Shown: positions 22,961 to 35,335 of the stretch, piece by piece
How positions within the stretch are numbered: position 1 is the first letter of the stretch
Layout: the number at the start of each line of letters is the position of its first letter
Origin: Myotis daubentonii
Lineage: Eukaryota; Chordata; Mammalia; Chiroptera; Vespertilionidae
Assembly: GCF_963259705.1 (NCBI RefSeq)
Contig: NC_081850.1
Coordinates: forward strand, 37,227,667-37,291,666
Reading direction: 5' to 3'
DNA length: 64,000 nucleotides
Notes under the pieces: model-generated
Told to the model about the DNA's origin: nothing
Database searches by the model: none
What the model saw: the letters and a program-made list of their open reading frames with translations, nothing else
Program-made: the position numbers and the translations under genes

Positions 22961-23998
22961 ATTCACTCATATTACCAAACTATTTTCCTCTGATTAATGT
23001 AAAAGGACATGTGCATATGGGCTTTTTAATCTCCAGAGCTTTACTGATCAGAGGTGCCTGTGCATGTGGTGATCACATTTGCTTTGGTGAGGCTTCCTCT
23101 TGACTTTTGGTATTCCTTCCCAGTGCAGGTGTGCACGCACACACAGACACTCCTGCACCCACTCTCTGCCATGGTACTTGAGGGGACAGCTGCTCTGGCA
23201 TAGACTGTTAACTCAACTTAAGGGACTTATTTTCTTTTTTAGCATGGTCTGTGCATTATATCCTGTTACGAATTAGTAGTGTCAGTGCCAAACTCTTCTA
23301 CCTTAAACCTTTCTGAGGCTCAGGCTGTGTTAAGAGCATCCCCCCAACCCGCCCAGCCACCCCACTGTCCCCTCCTGAGGCCAGATCTTAGTCTGCTCAT
23401 TACAGGATTTTTAAGCCTAATGGACTGGGCCATGTGAGAGATTACTGAGAGGAACAGACCAAGCAGGGGCTAAGAGACTCCAGGCTAATCTGCTGAGTAG
23501 TCTGAAAATGCACAGCTGCAGGAGTTGGTGATGCTTTAAAATACTTTGTCAGGCTATTTGTTAGGGCGCCTGCTTCTGTGGCCCTGCCGAATGCTTGCTT
23601 AGGAGGCATAATCTTTTTTGGACAGGAGCTCCCAAATGTAAAGTGACAGATGCTAATGTGGAATATAATACAGAAGACCCAGCTTTGCTGTCATAAATAA
23701 CGGTAAATTGTTTAATCTTGCTGAGTTGTAAATCTATGATAGCCAGATGTCTTTAGTTCATTGGAACATACTATAGGAGGTGGGGGCACTTAGCAAATGG
23801 GCAGTAATGATTAACCAGCCAGACAGAAAGCGGTCTGATGGAATTTATTTGAAGAGCCATATAAATGTATTTTAATTGATGTGACAACTACTCATGGAAG
23901 AACACATAGCTATAAAAAGAGACTTTTGTTTTTGTTTTGGAATATATATATTCTATGTACAGAGGTACCAAAGATACTGAGTTTTTGTTTTGGAATAT

Positions 23999-24020
23999 GT
24001 GTGTGTGTGTGTGTGTGTGT
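23999..24020. repeat. (GT)n microsatellite
   Basis: Eleven GT units beside the possible DNA transposon at 24031. Confidence 0.93.
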
Positions 24021-24030
24021 TTGTAAAAAT

Positions 24031-24215
24031 CATTACACAGTAAGTTCTCACTTAACATTGTCAATAGGTTCTGTAACTTTAAGTGAAATGACATATAAGG
24101 AAACCAATTTACCATAGGCTAATTGATATAAATAAGAGTTAAGTTCTGTGGCGTCTCATTGATGTTATAATGAAATGATATCGAACAAAATGGATGTTAT
24201 TCTAGGACCTGCTGT
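24031..24215. mobile_element. Possible old DNA transposon with inverted ends
   Basis: cagtaagttctcacttaaca at the left and ctaggacctgctg at the right are an imperfect inverted repeat. The interior gaaaccaatttaccatagg recalls an ancient mammalian DNA transposon, but I cannot name it. No clear target duplication. Confidence 0.5.
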
Positions 24216-25394
24216 ATTATAAAATTTTTATATACCTATAAAGGTGCCAGATGTAAAGTATTCTTAAAAATTTAGGTAGTTTTTCAAGTAGCATATGAGT
24301 GTGCATCTGTGCATAGGACACCCCTCCACTCCTGCAAAGAGATATATATTCTTCCCTGGATATATTCAGGAGGAAGATAGAAGAGAGTTCCAGATGTCAG
24401 AAGTTTTTGAAGGCTTTATAGAATTGAAGGAGGTGACTACATGTTCCCAAATGATCTATGTTTCTATGATAATAAGTAGACTGATGCTAGAGTTGGATGG
24501 ACCAAGACTAAGAAATATAAGCAATTTAAGTCCTACTGTTCTAGGCAGGAAGCTATGTTGCAAGGAAATCTTTCTGCAGTGAGCTCAACAACATGGGTAA
24601 GTTAGCAGGCCAGCCTAGTATACCCCAGTGGACAATGCAAGTCAGAGGCATGGCTGGGGGAAATGTCAGAAGATCCATGTCAAACAAGGATGCAGACATG
24701 GTCCTGTCACTCCTTACCATGCACTTCAGTAGTCTCTTAGTGATTAGTTTTGGTGGTTAAAGAAGAAAGAAGCCATTATTGTCATGTAGGCATGTTTCAA
24801 CTAGTTTTTTTAATTTAATTATTGGCACACTATATTCAGTTTATTCCACAGTATGAGTTCAGTCCTCAAACATTTTTTTAGTTGCACATATAAAAACTTT
24901 AAGTGAAAGAACACCTTTTTATTGGTCAATAAATGATAGTACATTTAAATAATGGAAGACTATATAGCCACTAAAACCATGTTATGGAAGAATATTTAGT
25001 GATAAACAGATTTTAGGGAAGGGCTAGTTATATTAAGTGCAAGATGTAGGCCACACAAATTTTTTTTGTAAAAAATCATAAACATAAAATGAAAGGGAAG
25101 GAGGGAGAGAGAGAGAGAAAGAGAGAGAGAAAAAAACAAAAACAGATAGACAAAAGACAAAGGATACACACAGAGATGTTAACAGTAGTCATTTATAAGT
25201 TTACAGATGATTTTTATTTTTCCTCTTATGTACTTCCTAAAGGTTCAAAAAAAGGAACATGCAAATATATATTTTTGTAATTAGAAAAATATTACAAGTT
25301 ATTAAAACAATAACAAATTCATTCAATTGCTATGAATTAAGAAATTCATAATTAAGAATTAAGAAATGACACCAACAAGGAATGTAAGTGAAAT

Positions 25395-25565
25395 GTATTG
25401 AGAGTTTATTGGGTGGCAGGTATTGAACTGGAGCTCAGCTGTATTGGCTTTCATCTTCCATCCTGTGATCATTTAGATCTTATACATAATAAAACTGAGA
25501 TACAGAGGGATTCAGAGTCTTGTCCAAAGTCACATACCTAATAGGTGGCAAAGTCAGTTTTTACA
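25395..25565. mobile_element. MIR fragment
   Basis: tggcaggtattgaactggag, aataaaactgagatacagag and gtccaaagtcacatacctaa follow the MIR pattern. Confidence 0.65.
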
Positions 25566-26659
25566 TCCTTTCCCATTGGATACCAAAATCTCAACTTATC
25601 TCAGGGCACTGAACTCTGCCTCTTGACCTAGGTAGATTCAATGGTTCTCATCCTGATCCCAGTGGGGTTGGTCAACTCATGAAATGGCAGCAAAGAGGGC
25701 CCCTTCTTGTTTTAGTGAACCAAACCCTATACCTTAAGGTAAATATTTCAGCATTTTCCAAGCATTGAATTGCCTTATCACCAGAAGGAACCTGAGCTCC
25801 AATTCCACCCCCTCATTTGGCACCCGAGGAAAGCCAGATTGCCTGATCCTTTCAATGATGTTTTGAGAACTGGTGGGCTGATTGAGGAACAGAACTTGGG
25901 CCAAGCATCTAGGTACCTGTAAATTGTCTGAACTTGTTCAGATGTTAGGAATCGAGTGTGAAATCCATCTTGGGTTGGGTCAAATGGACTCTTGTCTCTT
26001 GCTTCCAGCCCCTGAGTGTGCGTGTAAAGACATCCAGGGGGACGGGAAGCTGAGGATGAGTTTGGGTGCTCCCATCTGGTCTCCATGTAACAAAGCATTT
26101 TACAGCACAATTATCCATGAGCAGCTGGAGAAGTCCCTTGGTGTTTGGATAACCACATCCACATCTTGAATTTGTTATGTCTTGAAATTCCACTTAGCCA
26201 TCACCTGCTTACTCATGTGCAGCACTGCGTAAGGGCTGGCTCTCCTCTTTGACAGCTGGGACAGAAAGGCTGAAGCCTTGCCATCCATGGCAGTTTAGCT
26301 TTGGACTTGCCTGTGTGTTTTTTGTTGTTTTTTTTTAACCGAGAAGACAGGAAACAGGCATCTCTGTGTGTATGGCTTTCCATGCACTTTGTAGATGGAT
26401 GTGGTGGTGGCTGTGTGGTCCTGTACAACACTCTATCTCTGGACCATCAAGGAAGTTTCTGTTTATTGCTCTCTTCACTCTCTCTGTTCTTGTTGGGAAT
26501 ATGACACAATGAATGGAAGACATTGAGGAATCTCATGTTTACTTTTTCTTCTCTGTCTTTGGGACTCTTTTTTAAAAAATGACTTACTTAAAGTGAAAAG
26601 GTAATCATCAAGGGGACGTCTTATTTAAGGGAGTTCACACATGAAAAGAGTCCTGCTTT

Positions 26660-26882
26660 TTTTTTTTTAATATATTTCTCTATTGATTTCAGAGAGGAAG
26701 GGAGAAGGAGAGAGAGATAGAAACATCAATGATGAGAGATAATCATTGATTGGCCACCTCCTGCATACCCCCCACTGGGGATGGAGCCCGAAACACAGGC
26801 ATGTGCCCTTAGCCGGAATCGAACCCGGGACCCCTCAGTCCTCAGGCTGAGGCTCTATCCACTGAGCCAAGCCAGCCAGGGC
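26660..26882 (-). mobile_element. Ves SINE
   Basis: A T-run tail leads into body and head ending actgagccaagccagccagg. Flanks aagagtcctgcttt (26646-26659) and aagagtcccgcttt (26883-26896) match at 13 of 14 positions. Confidence 0.92.
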
Positions 26883-27543
26883 AAGAGTCCCGCTTTCATT
26901 AGTTACTGGGGAAAACTTATCTGGAGTCAGAATTCTGCATATACTCTGAGATTCTAACCTGTGGGTTTAAATTGTACACTGCTGCTCGCTAGGATTTTAA
27001 TTTGAGCTAATTAAAAACTGAAAACATACTAAATCTAATTTAGAAGAGTAGTTGGTAGCATTCTGAAAAGAAGGATCCATCAGGAATAAAATCATTAACA
27101 AAATTAGTTGTATATGTACCTGGTATAAAGAAATGAAAGTGCTGAGAGAAAGCTTTGTGTAATAATTTTTTTCTTTCTCAGGACACTAGTCTGTGGCATG
27201 TGGAAGGGCATGTTAATTCTCTCTGCACCTCCTATGCCCACTCATGGGTGGAACAAATAATGGTACAATCTAGGTGAGGTGAAAGGGTTGATGAAAGGCA
27301 TTGGTATCGCATTAGAAGGATAGACCCAAAGAGATCATAGGGAACTGCACCATAGGAATAATGGTGATTGCATGAACTTGTTCCTACCTAGTCATGACTT
27401 CTAAATGCTTAGGGAAGGGGAGACATAGCAGGGAGATTTGCCTTATGTCAGGAGTGGAGCTAAGACTCATATCTAGATCTTCTAACTGCAGCAGCCACAG
27501 GAAACCAATATAGATTTTGCATTCCTTTATATATATACTGTTT

Positions 27544-27800
27544 TAGTTTCCTAGGGCTGCTTTGACAAATTACCATAAACTTGGTGGCTTAAAATAACAG
27601 AAACTTATTCTCTTACAGTTCTGGAGGCTGATAGTTGAAATTCAGGTGTCAGCAGAGCCATATGCCCTGCAGAAGTTCCAGGGCAGCATCACTTCATGCT
27701 TCTTCCAGCTTCTGATGACTGATACATTCCCTAGCTTTGGCTGTACCACTCCAATCTCTGGGTCTGTCCTCACACTATCTCCTCCGCTGTGTGCTTCTCT
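27544..27800 (+). mobile_element. MaLR (MLT1-type) LTR fossil
   Basis: gtttcctagggctgctttga, taaacttggtggcttaaaat and ttctggaggctgatag follow the start of eutherian MLT1-type LTRs as I recall them. Diverged and without clear ends. Confidence 0.65.
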
Positions 27801-28749
27801 TTTGTGTCTGTTTAAATAAAGAACAATGTACTATGACTTTCATAATAGAAAAGGTCCTAGATAATCAACCTGCCATCAGGTCACTGACTGATGACCCTGG
27901 GAATGGTGCCATATTAGGGACTCGGTGTTGGTCCCTGCTGCTAGCAGATTGGGCCCTCAGCAGTGGCTGCAGTCAGGTTGGCCTTGGTAATTCTAGAAGT
28001 CTATGCTGCTGAGCCCATGTATAACATTCTTCTGCCACAAGGGCCGCTGTATTCCTGAGCTCCTTAGGCAATGACAAGAGTGGCTGGGAAAAGAGGATGA
28101 CTAGTATTCACAAAACAGATCATTCTATTCGCTTGATTCTTAAAACCCTCCTCTGCTGAGGTTACCTTTTGGTAAGCATTCACATGCGACACAAATACAT
28201 TCAGAACTTTCCATATCTTTCCTTTGCAGCTCAATCACTCATTCTCCCCTATCTTCTCCAGCACTATTGTGCCTCAGTACCTCTTAACTAGATTTATATA
28301 TTTTGTCCAGTACTCTTTTCCCCCCTGCTATTTATAGGTTAATGAACAGGTTTGCATAAGTGAAATTTCCAAATAACTAAAATTTAATCTGTTAAACCTT
28401 CAATTATAACTAAGTTGTTTCAGGTTAAAATTTTATTCAAGTGTATTTTTCCACTTTAACCTTTCAAAAAAAGAAATAATTAAAATTTAATAAGATAAAA
28501 ATTTACCTATGGTCTCTTTTACTTAACAAATAAATCATATATACGTATTTCTGTATTTTTCTAAGTTCTGTCCCCAAAGTGTACATAATTTTACCTTCCT
28601 GTAATAGCATAAAAGTGACTTTGTATTCTGCATTTTTGATTTAGCATGAAAACGTTGTCTGTGTTTCTTCGCTAACTGAAAGAAAATATAAGCTATTATA
28701 GCAAATAAAACTGAAAGGTACCCCATTTTTATTGCCTTAAAAATAATAC

Positions 28750-29130
28750 AAAGTTATTTCTTATTCACATCATAGTCCACTATGGATGTTCCTGGTGGGC
28801 AAAGACTCTTGTCTATCCAGTAAGGCAGGTTCCTTCTACCATGTGGCTCCGGCATCTCCTAGAGCCACGTGGTCACCTATATTGAGTCTGTGGAAGGAGA
28901 AATAAGCGGTGTAGAAAAGGCATGTATCCTTCACATCCTTAGTTCAGGAACTCATATTACTTCTATTCTCATTCTCACACTAGTTTAACACTCAGTGTGA
29001 AAACTAGTCATGTGGCCACACCTAGATGCAAGGGTACATCTACATAATAGAGCCCCTGTCTGGGCAGCTGCTCCTCAGCAACTCTATACTATGGAAGGGA
29101 TCATAACTTTTTGTGGATTACAAACCAAGT
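28750..29130 (+). mobile_element. Ancient interspersed repeat, family uncertain
   Basis: ttcttattcacatcatagtc, accatgtggctccggcatct and catgtggccacacctagatg resemble a common diverged mammalian repeat. I cannot assign it or define its ends. Confidence 0.4.
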
Positions 29131-29340
29131 CTGCCACAGCTGCACAAGTTTTATAATTACCCTTTTAAATGGCTGAAGAATATTCCATAAGTCAATACAT
29201 TATGCTTTATTTAGTAGGTTCTTAATTATTAGACATATATAAAGATTGCTTTTAATTTTTCACTTCTAATGAATACCACTATAGGAAATATTTACACACA
29301 TATACCTCTTTCTGTTTAAAGATTATATCTTTAAGAATGA

Positions 29341-30078
29341 TTCCTTAATCCATTTTGAGTTTATTCTTTGTATGGTGTAAGAAGGAGATCTAGTTTCATT
29401 TTTTTGCACATATATGTCCAATTTTCCCAACAACATTTATTGAATAGACTGTCCTTATTATATGCTTTTGCCTCCTTTGTTAAATATTGATTATAAAAGC
29501 ATGCATTTATTTTTGGGCTTTCTATTCTGTTCCATTGATCTATATGTCTGTTTTTATGTCAGTGCCATGCTGTTTTGATTACTGTGGCCTTGTAGTATAG
29601 TTTGATATCAGGAGCATGATTCCTCCAACTTTCTGCTTCTTTCTCAAGATTACTGTGGCTATTCAAGTTCTTTTTGGAATACTTGTTCTACTTCTATGAA
29701 ATACACTATTGGTATCTTGATAGGGATTGCATTGAGTCTGTAGGTTGCTTTGGGTAGTACAGAAATTTTAATGATGTTAATCCTTCCTATTCATGAACAC
29801 AGTATATACTTCCACTTATTTGTATCTTTTTCAATTTCTTTCTTCAATATCTTATAATTTTCCAAGTATAGGTCTTTATATCCTTAGTTAAATTTACCCT
29901 TAGGTATTTTATTTATTTTGATGCAATTGTAAATGATACCATTTTCTTAGTTTCTCTTACTGATAGTTATTGGTGTATACAAATGCAACTGATTTTTGGA
30001 TATTTGTTTTGTATCCTGCTTTACTAAATTCATTTATCAGGTCTAGTAGTTTTTTTGTGGAATCTTTAGGTTTTCTAT
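29341..30078 (-). mobile_element. Old L1 ORF2 fragment
   Basis: It is co-linear with about 55376-56110 of the intact L1: ccattttgagtttattcttt, caacatttattgaatagact, ttctattctgttccattgat and later blocks are recognisable. Substitutions and indels destroy the reading frame. No target duplication is discernible. Confidence 0.8.
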
Positions 30079-31283
30079 ATGCAGTATCATGTTTTCACAT
30101 ATGCATGTCTGCCTATTGAAATCATACATATGTGGCCTTACAGGAGGAATCCTGGATGCAGAAGATTTCCCTACATCTCATGTGAGAGAATCCCTGAAGT
30201 CTTTATGTGTAAGCACATAGAGACCCTTTCACTGACTAGCAGCTGCTCAGCTTCCTTCATCCATGTGGATCGGGATTGGTGGATCCCATCCCTTCTCCAT
30301 GGACATTAGTGGTCTCTCCAATTCCAGACTATTTCATCAGTGCTCTGCTAGGTAGTCTCAAAAATTCATCTTTGAACAATTGTGCAAGGATTTCTGTGGG
30401 GTAACCTCCTAGGAGGAGCACTGCCAGGTGCAGGTGTGCACCTGTGGGACTTTGGCAGGCCCTGCTCACTGTTCTCCCAGAGGGTAGCCTTTCCCCCTTC
30501 TCCCCAGGGGACCTGCTGGGGCCTCTGCTGCCTCATTTTTTCCCCAGGGTTGATTGCCACCAGACCAGAAACCTGTCGGTCTGATGGTGACAGTGTTCTC
30601 TCCCCAGTGTTGACAGTGGGTGTGTCCCCATCGTGGAGGTCAGGTATCTCTGACAGGTAGAGGTGGGTGCATTGCCTCTCATTGGAAGTGTGTTTGCCCT
30701 TTGTCCCTTTAGAAAGCATCCACTTTTAAGAGTTATCTGCACCACAGGAATTTTAAACCTTTCTCTGGCCTTGGGTTGTGAGGAATGCTTTCCAGGTTGT
30801 GGTTTGTCTTCCCAGATTTCTTCATTTTTCTCCTTTTAGTTTTGGGCACAGGAAGAACCAGCAGTTACCTGATTGGCTTTTGGCTCTGGGATCACACTTA
30901 GCACAGTGGTCTCTACCACGGTATTATACACATACTTAGGAAAAGGGGCTTCTTTCCCCCAACCTCCTACATCTGACCTCAGATCCACATGGGATTTCCC
31001 TTTCAAATAACAAAAATGATATTTCAGATAAAAACCAACAAAAATATGTGAGCAGACACCTATTGTAATATTCTATGTATAGGGAACATACAGCACATGT
31101 AACAGAACAGAGACAGAAAGCAGACCAGGGGTTTCCAGGGGCAGGAAGAGAGGAGAGTGATTACTGTTGGTGCAGTGTTTCCTTTTAGGAGATGGAACAT
31201 CCTGCAACTAGATGGTGGTGATGCTTGCACATCATCGTGAATGTCCTTCATGCTCAAGAATGACACCATTTAAAATGCAAACA

Positions 31284-31285
31284 AT

Positions 31286-31336
<51 letters not shown>

Positions 31337-31339
31337 TTA
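31284..31339. repeat. (TTTA)n microsatellite
   Basis: About 14 tetranucleotide units at the left edge of the GC-rich block. Confidence 0.95.
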
Positions 31340-31489
31340 AATTGAATCACCCCATGGAGAAACAAAGCATAAAAGAAAAATAGAGAAAAAGAAAAAGACC
31401 CCCAAATACCCTGAATAATAAAAATTAAAAAATAAAGCTGAATTACCCTATGAGAATAAATAAACAGAAAAAGGAAAGAAGAAGAAAAG

Positions 31490-32785
31490 GTCAGCGAGGG
31501 CGGGTAGCACACGTTTTTCTGAGGGGAGATAGCGAGCAGTCTCAGCCAGCAGCTCTGGAGCTGGCCCTGCTAGGTTTTCAGGAGGCAGCTCCTCCCCTGA
31601 AGCAGGACCCAGGGCAGGTTCCACGGAGGGTTCCTCATCCAGGGGTGGTGGGGTCAGTCATGTCTGTAGGTTCTTCCCAGGCCGGCTCTGGCTCCACAGC
31701 TATAGCTGGAATAGCTGCTGGAGGTGTAGAGGACCTCTGTAGCTTCCATCAAGCTCCTCTGTCTGGACTTCAGGTGTTACTGTAGGAGCCTCCTCTGCCT
31801 CCTGGGCCGGTGCTGGGACTATGAGAGGAGAAAATATCACCCCTGTGCCTGCTTTTCCATATGCCCTTTCCTCCCCCCAAGGACATAACAGAAGCCAGAG
31901 CCTTCCAGAGAAGCCACAGCCCAGGACCCACCACAGGACATGCTCCCCACCTGCACTCCAGCAGGTGGGTGGTCTGGAGCCAGGCTTTGCCCCTGGCCAG
32001 TCTCTGGGGGTGCTCCCTGTGTGTCTGGCACTGAGCCCTCCCCATAAGCTCGCATGCACCTCCACCTCCTAGCCCACCCAGACCTCCTCACCCTTGGGCT
32101 CTGCCCCCTGGGGCTGCAGGTCCTCTGGCCCAGTGTGATTCACATGGGCCTGGTGTTCCAGGTAGGCATCACACATTGGGAACCTCTTACGGAGCCTGGG
32201 GGGCTCCAGGAAGGAGTTGCAAAGTGCGATCCGCCTTTGCTGATTGAGCAGCTTCCAGGACGGAGGTCTGCGGAACCTGATGGCCTTCTGATGAGGACTC
32301 CATCTCTGGGCACTCAAAGTCCCTGGCTCCCCAGACCCCCAGCTGGCCACATGCACTGCGGGCCTGCTCTGGCCCTCAGTAGTATGGTCCACCTGCCCCT
32401 CAATGGTGAAGGAAGGGCTGTGGTCTTCATGGACCAGCTGCTGCTCCTCTGTGACTTCAGTTGAGCTCTGCAGTGACAGTGACCAGCAGCCAATCCAGAG
32501 TTCTGAAGGCCTGCCCTGCCCTAGTCGCTGATCCTCCTGCCCACTGGACCTTCTGCTCCTGGATCAGGCCCAGCCCTGTGTCTGCACAGACCTCCACTCA
32601 GGGGAAATGAGAGTCACCTCCAGGGCTTGGGATAGACCTCGGGCAGAGGGCGCCACCACACTCCACACCCACCCAGTGAGCCTTGACCTGGGGTGTGAAC
32701 ATGACTTGTCCACCAGGCTTCTGACCTCCCCTACCCCCACCTGTTCCTGCTCCTGGCAGGCCCTTTCTGTGTGACCTCCCCTTCT

Positions 32786-32834
<49 letters not shown>

Positions 32835-33350
32835 GGGGACATCGGGCTGCTCATTAGGATCAGAGTGGTGCCCTGGCCCACACAATACCGCCCAGGACCT
32901 CCCTGTGTTACCTCTGGCTTCAACCGTGTCAAGGGCAATAAGTGTCTGGGCTAAGCCCTGAACCAGCAGTGACTGCTGTGGAACATACTCTCATCATTGC
33001 CTCTCTCGAGGCCCCGGCCTCGGAACATGGGGGGAGACAACATGAAAACATGGTGTCCTTTCCAATGTCTCTATCCAAATGAGATGGGAAGTGGCAGTTA
33101 TAGAATGTGGCTGCCTGTTACTAGGGGTCCAGGTTCTGTTGGGCATTGTGAAGAAGTGAGGTCACCCCTGGGTCCCCTACCCCAGGCATCTCCTCAGGAA
33201 GAGCAGTGACCTCACTTTCTGACAAGATCAGTGACCTCACTACACTGAGCAGTAACCACACTGCACCAAGAAGTACCATGGCCTCCAGAGTCCTTGGGGA
33301 TCATTTGTGGGAGAAAGCCAGACCCAAGCCTCATGTTGGGCTGAAATAAA
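31490..33350. other. Unassigned GC-rich block in intron 1
   Basis: This 1.8-kb GC-rich stretch lies between a (TTTA)n tract and AT-rich intron. It has several medium-length open frames on both strands; the longest coherent ones are on the minus strand at 31700-32065 and 32069-32392. I recognise none of their products. A long A/T-rich (TTTA)n tract at its left end would suit a minus-strand retrocopy, but no target duplication was found. It could be a degraded retrogene, a duplicated gene fragment or simply GC-rich repeat. Confidence 0.35.
32788..32831. repeat. (CA)n microsatellite
   Basis: About 22 CA units within the GC-rich block. Confidence 0.95.
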
Positions 33351-33403
33351 TTGAAATACATAGTGCACACACTTAGCTAGCCAGGGACACTAAAACTAAC
33401 TTT

Positions 33404-33669
33404 CTTTTTTTAAAGAGAGGCTGAGTAGGGGGAAACACATGGAGATTTTTTTAAAAATATATTTTATTGATTTTTTTTTACAGAGAGGAAGGGAGAGGGA
33501 TAGAGAGTTAGAAACATCTATGAGAGAGAAACATCGATCAGCTGCCTCCTGCACACTCCCTACTGGGGATGTGCCCGCAACCAAGGTACATGCCCTTGAC
33601 CAGAATTGAACCTGGGACCCTTCAGTCCGCAGGCCGACGCTCTATCCACTGAGCCAAACCGGTTAGGGC
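33404..33669 (-). mobile_element. Ves SINE with extra 3' sequence
   Basis: The canonical body and head run about 33451-33669. The exact 14-bp duplication ctaaaactaacttt lies at 33390-33403 and 33670-33683, so the inserted unit also includes about 47 bp beyond the normal 3' end (a non-SINE stretch bounded by two A/T-rich tails). Confidence 0.85.
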
Positions 33670-33748
33670 CTAAAACTAACTTTTAAATTGAATTTGTTTA
33701 TTTATTGCAGTGACACTAGTTAATAAAATTGTATATGTTTCTTTAGTA

Positions 33749-33984
33749 CAGTGATGGCGAACCTTTTGAGCTCTGCGTGTCAGCATTTTGAAAAACCCTA
33801 ACTTAACTCTGGTGCTGTGTCACATATGGAAATTTTTTGATATTTGCAACCATAGTAAAACAAAGACTTATATTTTTGATATTTATTTTATATATTTAAA
33901 TGCCATTTAACAAAGGAAAATCAACCAAAAAAAATGAGTTTGTGTGTCACCTCTGACACGCATGTCATAGGTTTGCCATCACTG
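33749..33984. mobile_element. hAT miniature element (OposCharlie3-like)
   Basis: Termini cagtgatggcgaacc and ggtttgccatcactg are inverted repeats. The exact 8-bp duplication ctttagta lies at 33741-33748 and 33985-33992. The terminal sequence recalls OposCharlie3-type elements; the family name is from memory. It is inserted into an old L1 3' end. Confidence 0.85.
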
Positions 33985-33994
33985 CTTTAGTACA

Positions 33995-34553
33995 ATTCTA
34001 TAATACATAATCTGTATATTGTATTGTGTGTTCACCACCCCAAGTCAAGTCTCCTTCCATCACCAGTTATCTTCCCTTTCCCCTCTTCTACCTCCCCCAG
34101 CATCCTTTCCCTCTGATAATCACCATAATGGAATATTACTTGTTTGTAAAAAAGAGGAAATCTTACCCTTTTACATAGCATGGATGGACCTGGAGAGTGT
34201 TATGCTAAGTGAAAGAAGCCAGTCAGAGAAAGACAAGTACCATGTGATTTCACTTATATCTGGAATCTAATGAACAAAATGAACTAACAAACAAAATAGA
34301 AACAGACTCATAGATGTCAAGAACAGACTGACAGCTGTCAGAGGGGAGGGGGCTTGGGGGCTTGGTGAAAAAAATGAAGGAATTAAGCGAGAAAAACCTG
34401 AGACACAGACATCAGTGCCAGAGAGAAAGTGGAGTTGGGGGAGGTAGAAGAGAGTAAAGGGGGAATAGATGGTGATGGAAGGAGACTTGACTTTGGGTGT
34501 TGAAAACACAATACAATATACAGATGATGTGTTGTAAAAAAATATTAATTCTA
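33995..34553. mobile_element. Two old L1 3' ends in head-to-head orientation
   Basis: The left part (about 33995-34110) is an antisense L1 3' end. The right part (about 34125-34553) is a sense L1 3' end finishing acaatacaatatacagatga with an A run. The outer 100 bp of each are inverted copies of the same 3'UTR and meet near 34120. The left copy is further split by the hAT element at 33749-33984. Confidence 0.7.
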
Positions 34554-34834
34554 AAAGATAGGATATATAGAAATCAATGAATAAAAGTTAAAATACTTTT
34601 TCAGGTTCTTGAAACCACACACTTGAGGGAAGTTACTAACTTGTATTCATTATTGTATCTGTACGGTCTTCTACATTGTGTGTAATAATAAAATGAGTTG
34701 AGTGACCAAATAAATTTTAACAAGAGCATGTAGAACATAATTTATTATGGCTCTGGATAATAATATGAATGTAATTATCGTCCTATGTCTTTCCTGTCTT
34801 AATACACGGCACCAGCATTCATCCAAATCTAAAG

Positions 34835-35335
34835 GTAGAAAGCTGTGCAAGAAATTACCATAAAATTTAGTGGCTTAAAACAATAAATATTATTTTTTAC
34901 AGTGTTTGAGAGACAGAAGGTGGGTTGTTCTGACTTGGGGACTCTAATGAGGTCACAGTCATATATTGGTGGGGGCTTTGTCATGTGAAGGCTTGACTGG
35001 GGGCTGGAGGATACACTGCAAGATGGCTCACCTCCACGCTGGCAAGTTGGTGCTGGCAATTGGTAGGAGGTCTACACAGAGCTTCTTGTGTGGTGTCTTC
35101 ATGACATGCTGACTGGTATCTTCCAGAGGGAACAATCCAAGAGAGCAAGGCAGAAGAGGCATTTACAGCCTCCTCTAGGAAGTCACACACTCTCCCTCTT
35201 CAATGTTCTAATCACCCAGATCTGCCTCATTCATTGTGGAAGGGGACTGCCCAGAGGCATGAATTCCAGAAGAAGGGATCATTGGGAGCTATCTTGGAAG
35301 TTGGCTACCAGAGCTCCTCTCTTTCATATTTCATT
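34835..35335 (+). mobile_element. MaLR-like LTR fossil
   Basis: taaaatttagtggcttaaaa, gaaggcttgactgggggctg, ggaagtcacacactctccct and gggatcattgggagctatct occur in the order known from a common eutherian LTR. The family name is uncertain. Confidence 0.6.

Noticed and set aside
31490..33350. Retrocopy of a Ral-GDS-type gene
   Set aside because: Only vague Pro/Glu-rich resemblance in one frame; no catalytic-domain motif seen, so no name was given.
34125..34553. Twin-priming (5' inversion) of a single L1
   Set aside because: Both halves contain the same 3' end, which a single inverted insertion cannot produce; two insertions fit better.
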